Origin: CAZMCC01 sp964564695
GTDB lineage: Bacteria; Planctomycetota; Phycisphaerae; Phycisphaerales; UBA1924
Length of the DNA stretch: 46,687 nt
Reading direction: 5' to 3'
Assembly (NCBI GenBank): GCA_964564695.1
Contig: CAZMCC010000016.1
Location: 1 to 46,687, forward strand
The notes under the pieces were generated by a model. The model was not told the DNA's origin, made no database searches, and worked only from the letters and a program-made list of their open reading frames with translations. Below, one piece after another: positions 14,861 to 23,001 of the stretch; position 1 is the first letter of the stretch; each line of letters begins with the position of its first letter. Made by a program: the position numbers and the translations under genes.

Positions 14861-16045
14861 TCACACCGCCCGGAAACACGACGCGATCTCGCGGCGGCCG
14901 GCGCGGACGGCCGGGACGAGGCCCGCGAGTACGCCCACGCTGGCGGAGATCGCCAGGCCCCACGCGACCATGGACCACGAGGGCGAGATCGTGATCGAGA
15001 GGCCTTCCTGCGACAGGCTGAAGTTGCCGAGGGACACCACTGCGAGGGCCGCCCCGGCGCCGAGGATGCCGCCGAGCACGCCGACGAGGAGGCCCTCGCT
15101 CACGATCATGCGGGCGATGAGGCCGGAGCGGAAGCCGAGGGTCTGGAGCACGGCGTGCTCCTTGATGCGGTCCTGAACGCTGAGCACGATTGCGTTGGCG
15201 ACGAGCGCGAGGACGGCGGCGAGGCAGCCCCAGCCGAGCCAGCGGGTGAACTTGACGAGCTCGACGATGTCGGAGCCGGCCTGGGCGACGAAGGCTTTCT
15301 CGGGGCGGGTGGTTGTGGGGTCGGCTTCGGCGCGGAACTGGGCGTCGATGGCTGAGGCGATGGCGGTGAGTCTCTTGGGGTCGTCGACGCGGACGGTGAA
15401 CTGGGTGACGGTGCCGACGCCGCCGCCCTTGTCGGAGGCGCGCTGGAGGAAGTCGAGGTGGACGTAGGCGACGTTCTGGTCCTGGGCTTCGGGGGAACGG
15501 ATGATGCCGGCGACGGTGACGGTGACACCGGAGGCGTCGAACGACTCGCCGACCTTGAAGCCGCGGCGTGAGGCGAGGGCTTCGCCGACGATCGCCGAGT
15601 CGGAACGGGTGCGCCAGGCGTCGAGTGAGCCGGAGCGGAATTCCCACTTGGACGACATTCCCCCCACCTTCCCATCGGCTCCCGTCCCGCCCGACATGTC
15701 TTCCGGCTCCACGCCGCGGAACGTGATCACGTCGAGCGACGCGCGGCAGTTGTTCACGACGATCTTGATGGGGACGGCGGAGGCTACACCGGGAATCTTC
15801 TCGATGCGGTCCACGTAGAACTGCGGGAGGCGGCTGGTGGCGGGGCAGAAGCGGTTCTCGCGGTAGACGATGAGCGTGGTGTCGCCGGCGGCGGCCTCGG
15901 TGGAGGCCCGCACGCCTTCCTGCAGGGCCTGCACGGCGATGAAGAGGAACATGGCTACGCCGACACCGGCCACGGTGAGGGACGTGCGCACGCGGTGGCG
16001 GGAGAGCTGCTTGACCACGACGGGGATGAACCTCGCGGCGATCAT
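14861..16045 (-). CDS. MacB/FtsX-type ABC transporter permease (first)
   Basis: A 394-residue permease with the MacB/FtsX layout. It has an N-terminal helix (about 18-40; VRTSLTVAGVGVAMFLFIAV), a periplasmic core domain (about 42-255, with SDSAIVGEALASRRGFKVGE and VTVAGIIRSPEA), and three C-terminal helices (about 268-292, 315-345 and 360-382). The FtsX signature is DRIKEHAVLQTLGFRSGLIA. Its ATG overlaps the stop of the ATPase gene by four bases, so it is coupled to its ATP-binding partner. MacB-like systems usually drive periplasm-to-outside export or lipoprotein release rather than uptake. The substrate is unknown. Confidence 0.86.
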   Translation of the reverse strand: MIAARFIPVVVKQLSRHRVRTSLTVAGVGVAMFLFIAVQALQEGVRASTEAAAGDTTLIVYRENRFCPATSRLPQFYVDRIEKIPGVASAVPIKIVVNNCRASLDVITFRGVEPEDMSGGTGADGKVGGMSSKWEFRSGSLDAWRTRSDSAIVGEALASRRGFKVGESFDASGVTVTVAGIIRSPEAQDQNVAYVHLDFLQRASDKGGGVGTVTQFTVRVDDPKRLTAIASAIDAQFRAEADPTTTRPEKAFVAQAGSDIVELVKFTRWLGWGCLAAVLALVANAIVLSVQDRIKEHAVLQTLGFRSGLIARMIVSEGLLVGVLGGILGAGAALAVVSLGNFSLSQEGLSITISPSWSMVAWGLAISASVGVLAGLVPAVRAGRREIASCFRAV

Positions 16046-16776
16046 CGGACGGCCTCCTGGGCTTCAAGGGCCGTGCGGCGAGCGGCGAGCGTGGCGGCCT
16101 CGATGAGACGGCCTTTCTCAAGGTGGAGCGTGCGCCGGGCGTAGGCGGCGCACTTGGCGTCGTGGGTGACGATGAGGAGCGTTTTGCCGAGCTCGTCGCA
16201 GAGGCGGGTGAGCAGGGCCATGATCGAGCGGGCGGAGTCCTGGTCGAGGTCGCCGGTGGGTCCGTCGCGGACGGGGATGGCGGGGTCGGGGACGATGGCG
16301 CGGGCGATGGCGACGCGCTGCGCCTGGCCGCCGGAGGGCTGGCGCGGGTAGTGGTCATGGCGGTCGGCGATGCCGACGAGGTCGAGGGCGGTCGAGACTT
16401 TGTCGTGGCGTTCGCGGGCGGAGAGGCGGTGGAGCAGCAGCGGGAGCTCGACATTTTCGTAGGCGGTGAGGACGGGGACGAGGTTGTAGAGCTGGAAGAC
16501 GTATCCGACGTGATGGCTGCGCCAGTCGGCGAGGCGGCTGCGGGAGAGGGCGCCGATGTCCTGGCCGCCGATGATGAGCTGGCCGCCGGTGGGGCGGTCG
16601 ATTCCGGCGATGAGGTTGAGGAGGGTGGTCTTGCCGCTGCCGGAGGGGCCCATGAGGGCGAGGAAGTCGCCGGCGGGGACGTCGAGGTCGAGCTCCTGGA
16701 GCGGGGTGATGACGTTGTCGCCCTTGCGGTAGGACTTGGTGAGGCGGCGGCACTGGATGAGGGGTTGGGCGGTCAT
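16042..16776 (-). CDS. MacB/LolD-type ABC ATP-binding protein with altered Walker B
   Basis: A 244-residue ABC ATPase with Walker A GPSGSGKTT (residues 43-51), Q loop YVFQLYNLVPVLTAYENVELP typical of the MacB/LolD group, signature PSGGQAQRVAIARAI and H loop VTHD. The Walker B region reads IPVRDGPTGDLD, where nearly all relatives have LxxDEPTGDLD. Residue 172, normally the catalytic Glu, is Gly (GGA codon). If real, ATP binding should persist but hydrolysis would be badly impaired. The start ATG at 16776 overlaps the adaptor gene stop, and its stop overlaps the first permease start. A longer in-frame extension upstream lies inside the adaptor gene and is not real. Confidence 0.88.
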   Translation of the reverse strand: MTAQPLIQCRRLTKSYRKGDNVITPLQELDLDVPAGDFLALMGPSGSGKTTLLNLIAGIDRPTGGQLIIGGQDIGALSRSRLADWRSHHVGYVFQLYNLVPVLTAYENVELPLLLHRLSARERHDKVSTALDLVGIADRHDHYPRQPSGGQAQRVAIARAIVPDPAIPVRDGPTGDLDQDSARSIMALLTRLCDELGKTLLIVTHDAKCAAYARRTLHLEKGRLIEAATLAARRTALEAQEAVR

Positions 16777-18326
16777 GGCTGCTCCTCGCTTGGTATAGCG
16801 GCGGGGGTGCTTCGAATGACGAGGCGCGAGCCCTCGCGGAGCGATGGCGGGGCGTCGAGGATCACACGGTCGGTGAGGGTGAGGCCGCGGGTGGCGGTGA
16901 TGAAGCCTTCGTCGGGGCTGGGGGCGGTGGCGATCTCGCGGCGACGGGCGATCGGCGAGCCGGAGGAGGAATCGACGATCCAGACCAGGGCGGCGTGGTC
17001 GGTGGTCGGGGTGATGGAGGCGGCGGGGATGACGAGGGCGAGGCCGCCCCCCCCAGTGGCGCCGGCGGGGGCGGTGGGTGCGCCGTCTGGGCCGCCGGGC
17101 GGAGTTCCCGGCGTGGGGGCCGCGGGGTAGAGCTTCACCCGCATGAGCATCTCGGGCTTGAGCACGGGCGAGGGCGCGGTGAGGGCGACCTTGAACTGCA
17201 CGGTGTTGCGCTGGATGTTCGCTTCGTGGATGACGCGCGCGACCACGCCGGTGAACTCGGCGTCGGGGAGGGCCTCGGTGATGACGACGGCCCGGGTGCC
17301 GACGCCGATCTTGGCGGCGTCCGCGAGGGGGACATCGACGCGGACCTGCAGCTTCGCGGGGTCGTAGACGCGGACGATGGCGCCGGGCATGCCGGTGCGA
17401 CCTGCATCGGCCCCACTGTCTCGCATCGAGATCCTCGACCCGGGCTCGACGAGGCGTGCGAGGACGACGCCCGCGACCGGCGAGCGGACCTCCGTGCGCG
17501 CGAGGGCCAGGCGCGCCTCGTCGCGGGCCACGAGGGCGGACTGCATCGCGGCCTCGCCCTGCTTGACGCTGGCGTGCCACTCGTCGCATACCCGCTCGGC
17601 CGCGACTGCTTTCGCGTCGAGCCCCTGCAGCCGGATTTCCATGCGGCGATACATGCCCTCGCTCAGGCCGCCCGCGGCAACGAGGGGTTTTTTGCTGACG
17701 ACTTCGTCGCGCAGCTCGGCGGCCTCGGCCTGCTGCACATGCACCTGCGCCTCGGCCGTCGCGAGCGATGCGCGGGCTCGCTCGACATCGGCCGTCTGCT
17801 CGGCGAGCGCGGCGTCCGCGGCCCGCTCGCGCAGGCGGGCGTTGTCGTCGATCAGTCGGGCGACCACCTGCCCGACCTCGATCCGCTCGCCCTCGAGCAC
17901 GAGGACCTCGCGAACCACTCCCTCGACGAGGGCCGGCACGCTCACGGCGTATGGGGCGGGCTCGACCCAGCCGGGGGCCTGGGCGAGGACCGGACCGCCC
18001 CCCCCACCTGCGGCGGCCCCAACTGCGGGCGCACCTTCCGGCGGGGCATCCGCCCCCGCGTCGGCCGGCGCGGCGTCGGAGGTGAACATGGCCTGCGTCG
18101 CCTTCGGCACGGCGGGCGCCACGAGCACTTCGATCCGCGGGACGAACACGTCGCGGGCGGCGTAGGCGAGCACGGCGCCGGTGGCGAGCAGGATCGCCAT
18201 CGGGAGCAGCACGCGAGTACGCCAGCGGCGGCGCGGACGCGGGACCGCGTGATCGGTGGTCTTGACCGCCTCGGCCGCGACGCCAACGCGGCGCAGCGAG
18301 CGGAGGTCGGTGGATGGACTGGACAT
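16773..18326 (-). CDS. Periplasmic adaptor (HlyD/MacA-like) of the export system
   Basis: A 517-residue membrane-fusion protein. A cytosolic Arg-rich start is followed by one membrane helix (about 38-58; RVLLPMAILLATGAVLAYA) and a Gly/Pro-rich segment. A split lipoyl/barrel-sandwich domain (VPALVEGVVREVLVLEGERI and EVRSPVAGVVLARLVEPG) brackets a long alpha-helical hairpin (about 155-265). A beta-barrel domain (about 295-385; ADAAKIGVGTRAVVIT) follows. The ATG at 18326 is chosen over upstream in-frame starts because GGGAGG lies seven bases before it. The adaptor would bridge the inner-membrane permeases to the outer membrane; no TolC-like gene is nearby. A poly-Gly/Pro insert (PAAPTPGTPPGGPDG) interrupts the C-terminal barrel. 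Confidence 0.87.
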   Translation of the reverse strand: MSSPSTDLRSLRRVGVAAEAVKTTDHAVPRPRRRWRTRVLLPMAILLATGAVLAYAARDVFVPRIEVLVAPAVPKATQAMFTSDAAPADAGADAPPEGAPAVGAAAGGGGGPVLAQAPGWVEPAPYAVSVPALVEGVVREVLVLEGERIEVGQVVARLIDDNARLRERAADAALAEQTADVERARASLATAEAQVHVQQAEAAELRDEVVSKKPLVAAGGLSEGMYRRMEIRLQGLDAKAVAAERVCDEWHASVKQGEAAMQSALVARDEARLALARTEVRSPVAGVVLARLVEPGSRISMRDSGADAGRTGMPGAIVRVYDPAKLQVRVDVPLADAAKIGVGTRAVVITEALPDAEFTGVVARVIHEANIQRNTVQFKVALTAPSPVLKPEMLMRVKLYPAAPTPGTPPGGPDGAPTAPAGATGGGGLALVIPAASITPTTDHAALVWIVDSSSGSPIARRREIATAPSPDEGFITATRGLTLTDRVILDAPPSLREGSRLVIRSTPAAIPSEEQP

Positions 18327-18473
18327 GGAGCAGCCTCCCGGCATGAAGTCGGCGCGTGGGGAACTCGAAGAGGTGTGAAGGTCGGGCGGGGCCGCGGGCT
18401 GGCGAAGGGCGATGAACGGGCTCCGAAAGAACCCGACGCCAGAAGGCACGCGGCAACGTGAGGAGAGGCTCGG

Positions 18474-18947
18474 CTAGACGGTGAGCGCGCAGTGCCACTT
18501 CAATGCGGCCCGATTCGCCTTGAGATACGCGGACGGGTCACGTCCGGTCGGCATGTGGACGCTTGTGGTCGCGATCCGCACCGGCGTGCCCCGCGGCGCG
18601 AAATCGGTCGGTAGGTAGTCGTCGTTGGCGGTGGGCTGTGCCTTCGTCTGGATCGCGGGCCCGCGGCTCAGGTCGCTCGATGTGATCTGGCAGGAGGGGC
18701 ACGCCGGGCAATCGGGCATGCCGGGGGTGTGCTCGGGGCGACCCGGGTTGGCGGGCTGTTGATCCGTGGTTTCCGCGTCGTCGGTGCAGCAGCACGAGCG
18801 GGCGTGCTTCTTCTCTTCAGCCGGCGCGGGGGCGTTGCAGGAGCCGAAGAAGACCGCGGCCGTGCCGCAGCAGCACAGGGGCGAGAAGGTCGCCGCCACC
18901 GCGAGGAGCAGCGCGACCAGGGTTCGGATGAAGGGGCTGCGGGTCAA
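18474..18947 (-). CDS. Small Cys-rich exported protein, unknown function
   Basis: I do not recognise this family. From a possible TTG start at 18947 the product is 157 residues. It has a hydrophobic signal segment (SPFIRTLVALLLAVAATFSP) immediately followed by a Cys run (LCCCGTAAVFFGSC), then a second Cys run (RSCCCTD) and a CPACPSC motif. The CxxCxxC-like pattern and Cys runs suggest metal binding or membrane lipidation, but there is no clear lipobox. The longer frame reaching 19121 overlaps lipB and is unlikely. No convincing ribosome-binding site precedes the TTG, so the start is uncertain. It follows lipB by about 60 bases on the same strand and may be co-transcribed with it. Confidence 0.5.
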   Translation of the reverse strand: MTRSPFIRTLVALLLAVAATFSPLCCCGTAAVFFGSCNAPAPAEEKKHARSCCCTDDAETTDQQPANPGRPEHTPGMPDCPACPSCQITSSDLSRGPAIQTKAQPTANDDYLPTDFAPRGTPVRIATTSVHMPTGRDPSAYLKANRAALKWHCALTV

Positions 18948-19009
18948 GTCGTTGAATAGTACCTGATGATTGAGGGGCGGGTTCCGTGGGCGGACAAGGG
19001 GAGAGAAGA

Positions 19010-19747
19010 TCAGGCCGTCTGTGCGGCATCGGTCCGGGCGATCGGGGCGGTGCACCGCTCGGTGAGCCTGCGCACGAGCTGCGCGGCGAGGGTCTGTTTC
19101 ACTGATTCCATCGAGGGGCATCGGTCCCCCAGCTCGCGGCTGAGGCTTGTGACGTTGCGCCCGATAAGCCCGCAGGGGACGATGAGGTCGAAGTGGGAGA
19201 GGTCTGTGGTGATGTTGATGGCGAGGCCGTGCATGCTGACCCAGCGGCGGACGCGGACGCCCATGGCGCAGATCTTCGCGGCGGGCGCACCTTCGGGTGC
19301 GCCCTGTTGTTGTACCCAGACCCCGGTCGCGCTCGGGTCGCGCCGGGCGGGCAGGCCGAATATCCCGCAGGTGTCGATGACGGCGGTTTCGAGGAGGCGC
19401 ATGTAGTCGTGCAGGCCAAGGCGGAAGGCGTTGAGGTCGAGGATGGGGTAGACGACGAGCTGGCCGGGGCCGTGGTAGGTGATGTCGCCGCCACGGTCGG
19501 TGGGGGCGACGGTGACGCCGGCGCGGGCGAGCTGGGCGTCGGTGGCGACGAGGTGCTGGCGTGCGGCGGGGCGGTTGGAGAGGGTGATGACGGGCGGGTC
19601 GTGCTCGACGAGGAGGATGACGCCGGGGCGTGGGTTCGCGGAGTCGCGGGCGGCGATGACCGCGTCGAGCTCGCTCTTCTGGCGCTCGTACGCGGCGGCG
19701 TACTCCATCAGGCCCAGGTCAACGACGGGGATCTGCATGTGCGGCAT
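19010..19747 (-). CDS. lipB: Octanoyltransferase LipB
   Basis: LipB transfers octanoyl from acyl carrier protein to the lipoyl domains of 2-oxoacid dehydrogenases and GcvH, the first step of lipoate synthesis in the cytosol. The 245-residue product shows the family blocks PRPGVILLVEHDPPVITLSN, TDRGGDITYHGPGQLVVYP (substrate pocket) and AKICAMGVRVRRWVSMHGLA (catalytic Lys). It also has LIVPCGLIG (acyl-carrying Cys). ATG 19747 and 19738 are both plausible starts (MPHMQIPVVDLG). The sequence extending further upstream runs into a repeat and has no LipB resemblance. LipA is not in the window. Confidence 0.94.
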   Translation of the reverse strand: MPHMQIPVVDLGLMEYAAAYERQKSELDAVIAARDSANPRPGVILLVEHDPPVITLSNRPAARQHLVATDAQLARAGVTVAPTDRGGDITYHGPGQLVVYPILDLNAFRLGLHDYMRLLETAVIDTCGIFGLPARRDPSATGVWVQQQGAPEGAPAAKICAMGVRVRRWVSMHGLAINITTDLSHFDLIVPCGLIGRNVTSLSRELGDRCPSMESVKQTLAAQLVRRLTERCTAPIARTDAAQTA

Positions 19748-19788
19748 TGTTGGGCGCGGGAGGCGCGGCGGATTCGGCGTAGGGGTGC

Positions 19789-19819
19789 GGGTGCCCCGGC
19801 GGAGCTCTGTCCGCCGGGT
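19789..19819 (+). repeat. REP-like hairpin (stem class CCCGGCGGA)
   Basis: Foot GGGTGC, stem CCCGGCGGA/TCCGCCGGG (perfect nine pairs), loop GCTCTG. It lies between the divergent genes lipB and the HAF-like protein. Same foot and loop as the copies around the RAYT gene, with a different stem. Confidence 0.7.
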
Positions 19820-19937
19820 CCGACTCTCCGCAAGACCCGTCACGAACGCCCAAATCGTCCTTGCGCCGACCTTTATGAAAGGCCCCAACGCCTTTGGGGG
19901 TTCTCCCTCTACATACCCAGCCAAGGAGGGCTCACTC

Positions 19938-21068
19938 GTGCACAGGATTTCCGCGCTCATTTCCGGTCTGACGTTCGCCGCCGCCTGCTCCGCCATCGCC
20001 GAGCCGCCGCGGTACACCATCCAGCCGCTGGCGATCACCCCGACATCCAACGTGGTGCTGCGTGAGCTCGGGGAGGGCAACACCGTCCTTGGCCAAAGCT
20101 CGATCGGAATCTTCCTCTGGACCGATGGCGTGTTCCGCTTCGCGCCGTCCGTGATCGGTTCGCCGGTCATCGAAGTGATGCTTCCCGGGAACGTCGCGGG
20201 CGGGGCCCGGTGGGTCGGGGTCAGCGGAAGCCACTACCCCATCGTCTTCGACGGCACGGCCATCACCGAGCTGCCGGCGACCACGCCGCCGGGGTGGATC
20301 CCGGAGGGACGCATCATCGACGGCCTCTCTCCCACCCATCTCGTCGGCAACGACGCGAGCCGGGGTGCGCAGTGGATCGACGGGGTGCTGAGCCACCTGC
20401 CCCTTCCCGAAGGGTGCGACGCCGCCACCGCGGTCGGCGCGAACAGCGCCGGAATTATCCTCGGATACACCGGAACCTGCCATCCCGAGTCCTTCTGGCT
20501 GTACGCGGACGGCAAGACCACCACTCACCCGTGGCCGGCGCCGATCGCGCCGCCCGCCGGCGGCTTCATCCGGTACTACGACGCGCCGCTGGACATCAGC
20601 GACGCCGGGATGATCCTCGCGGCGCGGCGCTACGTCGTCGAGATCAACGTCGGCGACGAGATATCGGTGCACAACACCCTCATCTTCGACGGCAAGACGT
20701 GGCACGAATACCCCTACAACGCTCGCGAGCTCACCAACGCCGGGCAGGTCTTCATGACCGACCGTGAGTCGTCATACTGCCGCAGCCGCACGTTCGTGTG
20801 GGACGACGGCGACGTTCGCCTGCTCGAAGCCCTCATCGACGGCAACCTTCAGGACACCCGACTGATCGACGCCCACCCCGATGGGCGCGTGCTCGTCCTG
20901 CTCACAGGCGCCGGCCTGCCCGAGACGTACGCAGTACTGGTCCCCCAGACGCAGGAGCCTCCCGTGTGCCGCGTCGACTGGGACGGCAACGGCGTGGTGA
21001 ACTCGGCGGACGTCGGCGAGTACATCAACTCGTGGTTCGCGAATCAGGCGACGGGGGAGTGTCCGTAA
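19938..21068 (+). CDS. Secreted HAF-repeat-like protein with C-terminal dockerin-like segment
   Basis: A 376-residue exported protein. A signal peptide (about 1-21, ALISGLTFAAACSAIA) is followed by beta-rich repeats of the type G-N-T/S-x-G-x-L-G-x-S, for example LGEGNTVLGQS, VGANSAGIILGYTG and ISDAGMILAARR. These recall the HAF repeats of extracellular planctomycete and proteobacterial proteins. The C-terminus (about 350-376) is a single EF-hand/dockerin-like calcium loop, DWDGNGVVNSADVGEYINSW, a common ending of Phycisphaerae secreted proteins. The GTG start at 19938 has a strong AAGGAGGG seven bases upstream; longer in-frame starts lie within lipB on the other strand. A hairpin (CCCCAA/TTGGGG) sits in its leader near 19882-19898. 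Function unknown; cell-surface attachment or a beta-propeller role is inference. Confidence 0.7.
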   Translation: MHRISALISGLTFAAACSAIAEPPRYTIQPLAITPTSNVVLRELGEGNTVLGQSSIGIFLWTDGVFRFAPSVIGSPVIEVMLPGNVAGGARWVGVSGSHYPIVFDGTAITELPATTPPGWIPEGRIIDGLSPTHLVGNDASRGAQWIDGVLSHLPLPEGCDAATAVGANSAGIILGYTGTCHPESFWLYADGKTTTHPWPAPIAPPAGGFIRYYDAPLDISDAGMILAARRYVVEINVGDEISVHNTLIFDGKTWHEYPYNARELTNAGQVFMTDRESSYCRSRTFVWDDGDVRLLEALIDGNLQDTRLIDAHPDGRVLVLLTGAGLPETYAVLVPQTQEPPVCRVDWDGNGVVNSADVGEYINSWFANQATGECP

Positions 21069-21080
21069 GGGGACGAAGAA

Positions 21081-21167
21081 GGGTGCCCCGGCGGAGCTTT
21101 GTCCGCCGGGATGAGCCCGAGGGGCGGGAGAGGAAGCCCGGGCGGACAGAGCTCCGCCCGGGCACCC
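21081..21167. repeat. Inverted pair of REP-like hairpins
   Basis: A forward copy at 21081-21110 (foot GGGTGC, stem CCCGGCGGA, loop GCTTTG) faces a reverse copy at 21137-21167 (foot GGGTGC, stem CCGGGCGGA, loop GCTCTG). The stems differ by a compensated change. The pair lies between the HAF-like gene and lpxA. The arrangement matches classic paired (BIME-like) REP units. Confidence 0.75.
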
Positions 21168-21199
21168 GATCGCCATCGCCGCGCGTACCATCCGGCCTG

Positions 21200-22090
21200 A
21201 TGCCCCGAATCCACCCCACGGCCGAGGTTTCCAAGGAAACCACACTCGCCGACGACGTTGAAATCGGCCCCTACTGCGTGCTCCGCGGCAAGGTCTCGCT
21301 CGCCGCCGGCGTGAAGCTGCTGGGCAATGTGTATCTCAACGGCCCGGTCACGATCGGGGAGAACACCACGCTGTATCCCTTCGTCTGCGTCGGCTTTGAG
21401 CCGCAGGACGTGAAGTTCAAGCCCGGGATGACGACCCCGGGCGTCGTGATCGGGCGCGACGGCCTCCTGCGCGAGGGCGCCACCGTGCACGCGGCGAGCA
21501 AGCCCGAGGGCCACCCGACCACTATCGGCGACCGGGTCTTCATGATGTGCCACACGCACGTGGCGCACGACTGCGTGATTGGGAATCGCGTGACAATGGT
21601 GAACGGTTCCGGGGTGGCGGGCCACGCGGTCGTCGCCGACGACGTCACGATGGGCGGGAACGCGGTGGTGCACCAGTTCGTGCGCATCGGGCGGATGGTG
21701 ATGATGTCGGGGGACTGCGCGGTGTCGCTGGACCTGCCGCCGTTCTGTATCCTCAGCGAGCGCAATCGCATCGGGGGGCTCAACATTGTCGGCCTGCGGC
21801 GCTCGGGGATGCCGCGTGACCAGATCACGATCCTCCGCGGCGCGTTCCGCGATGTGCTTCGTCGGAACATGCCCCGGGCGGAGGCCGTCGCCATGCTCCG
21901 CGAGCGTGGCGTCAACTGCCCGGCGGTCGTCGAGGTCGCGGAGTTCATTGCCGCGAGCACGCGCGGCATCACGCCGGGGTTCGACAAGCCCCCGCGCGGC
22001 AAGCAGCGCTGGGCGATGGGCGTGTCCGACAGCGCCGACTCGGGCGATGCCGACGGCGCCCTGGATACGCCGGCGAGGGCTTCCACGTGA
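21200..22090 (+). CDS. lpxA: Acyl-ACP-UDP-N-acetylglucosamine O-acyltransferase LpxA
   Basis: LpxA performs the first step of lipid A synthesis, adding a 3-hydroxyacyl chain from ACP to UDP-GlcNAc in the cytosol. The 296-residue product begins with left-handed beta-helix hexapeptide repeats (IHPTAEVSKETTLADDVEIG, about 3-200). It keeps the active-site His in HTHVAHDCVIGNR and the family block GNAVVHQFVRIG. The C-terminal helical part includes NRIGGLNIVGLRRSGM. A ~25-residue acidic tail (SDSADSGDADGALD) exceeds the usual ~260-residue length. The closing GTGA overlap couples it to the next gene. Presence of lpxA supports an outer membrane with lipid A, although other lpx genes are outside the window. 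Confidence 0.93.
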   Translation: MPRIHPTAEVSKETTLADDVEIGPYCVLRGKVSLAAGVKLLGNVYLNGPVTIGENTTLYPFVCVGFEPQDVKFKPGMTTPGVVIGRDGLLREGATVHAASKPEGHPTTIGDRVFMMCHTHVAHDCVIGNRVTMVNGSGVAGHAVVADDVTMGGNAVVHQFVRIGRMVMMSGDCAVSLDLPPFCILSERNRIGGLNIVGLRRSGMPRDQITILRGAFRDVLRRNMPRAEAVAMLRERGVNCPAVVEVAEFIAASTRGITPGFDKPPRGKQRWAMGVSDSADSGDADGALDTPARAST

Positions 22091-23001
22091 CCACGGCGTG
22101 CGAGCCTGCCCAACCCCCCCCACCCGGCCCGCTGCCCCCACCCGCCTCGCGGGGAATTACCGCCCGCCTGTGCGTTCTCGCCAGCGGCTCGAGCGGCAAC
22201 TGCTCGGTGCTCGTGATCGACCGCGACGGCGTTCGGCGCGTCGCGCTGATCGACCTGGGCCTCAGCCCGCGGCGCACGGTGCGGCTGCTGCACGCGCTGG
22301 GTCTGGGGATGCACTGCGTGGATGACGCCGTGCTTACCCACCTTGATCGGGACCACTATCACCCCAACTGGTCGCAGTTTCTCCCGGGGCACGCGACGCT
22401 GCGTCTGCACGTTCGCCATGAGGCCCAGGCACGCCAGTGGCGGCTGCCGATGCCTCGGCGGGTGATTCCGTTTGAGAACACCTGCGGGCTGTCGTGCGGG
22501 CCGCGGATCGGGGCCCGGGTCATGGACCACGACGAGCTGGGCTCGTGCGCGATGCGGCTCGATTGCGGCTCGGGGGAGCTTGGGTTCGCGACCGATCTGG
22601 GTCGCGTCACCGATGGGCTGATCGAGCATCTGCTCGGTGTTGATGTGCTGGCGATCGAGAGCAATTACTGTCCGACGCTCCAGGCGGCGTCCGATCGGCC
22701 GGAGTTTCTCAAGCGGCGGATCACGGGCGGGGCGGGGCACTTGAGCAACGAGCAGTGTGCGACCGCGACGAAGCGGATCGGGCCGCGCGAGCATGTGGTG
22801 CTGCTGCACCTGTCCGCGCAGTGCAACGAGCGCGAGATCGCGGCGCGCCACCACGAGGGGGCGCCGTACGCCCTCACCATCGCGCCGCGGGCCGAGCCGA
22901 GCCCGTGGGTGGATATCAACGCGACGCGGCCGCGGGTGCATGTGACGGTGCGCGAGCCGGCGCCGATGGCGGTGCAGACCATGCTGTTTGCACGGGTGTG
23001 A
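22087..23001 (+). CDS. Metallo-beta-lactamase-fold hydrolase (YycJ-like)
   Basis: A 304-residue cytosolic protein of the MBL fold. After a Pro-rich leader comes the family opening RLCVLASGSSGNCSVLVID (about 26-44) and then LIDLGLSPRR. The metal motif is THLDRDHYHP where the usual form is HxHxDH: the second His is an Asp here. Later blocks include LGFATDLGRV (metal-bridging Asp) and LAIESNY. A final VVLLHLSAQCNE matches the S-x-x-C/N-N ending of YycJ-type enzymes. This subfamily includes probable 5'-3' exonucleases, but the altered motif makes the metal site and activity uncertain. The GTG start overlaps the lpxA stop, and the stop shares a base with the next gene, so the three genes form an operon. 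Confidence 0.8.
   Translation: MTTACEPAQPPPPGPLPPPASRGITARLCVLASGSSGNCSVLVIDRDGVRRVALIDLGLSPRRTVRLLHALGLGMHCVDDAVLTHLDRDHYHPNWSQFLPGHATLRLHVRHEAQARQWRLPMPRRVIPFENTCGLSCGPRIGARVMDHDELGSCAMRLDCGSGELGFATDLGRVTDGLIEHLLGVDVLAIESNYCPTLQAASDRPEFLKRRITGGAGHLSNEQCATATKRIGPREHVVLLHLSAQCNEREIAARHHEGAPYALTIAPRAEPSPWVDINATRPRVHVTVREPAPMAVQTMLFARV

Noticed and set aside
16777..18498. In-frame N-terminal extension that would make the ABC ATPase an 818-residue fusion
   Set aside because: The extension is an Arg-rich out-of-frame reading of the adaptor gene; the ATG at 16776 gives a normal ATPase start with stop-start overlap.
18948..19121. Longer start of the Cys-rich protein at 19121
   Set aside because: It would overlap the lipB 3' end by over 100 bases, with an Arg-rich segment that is an out-of-frame reading of lipB.
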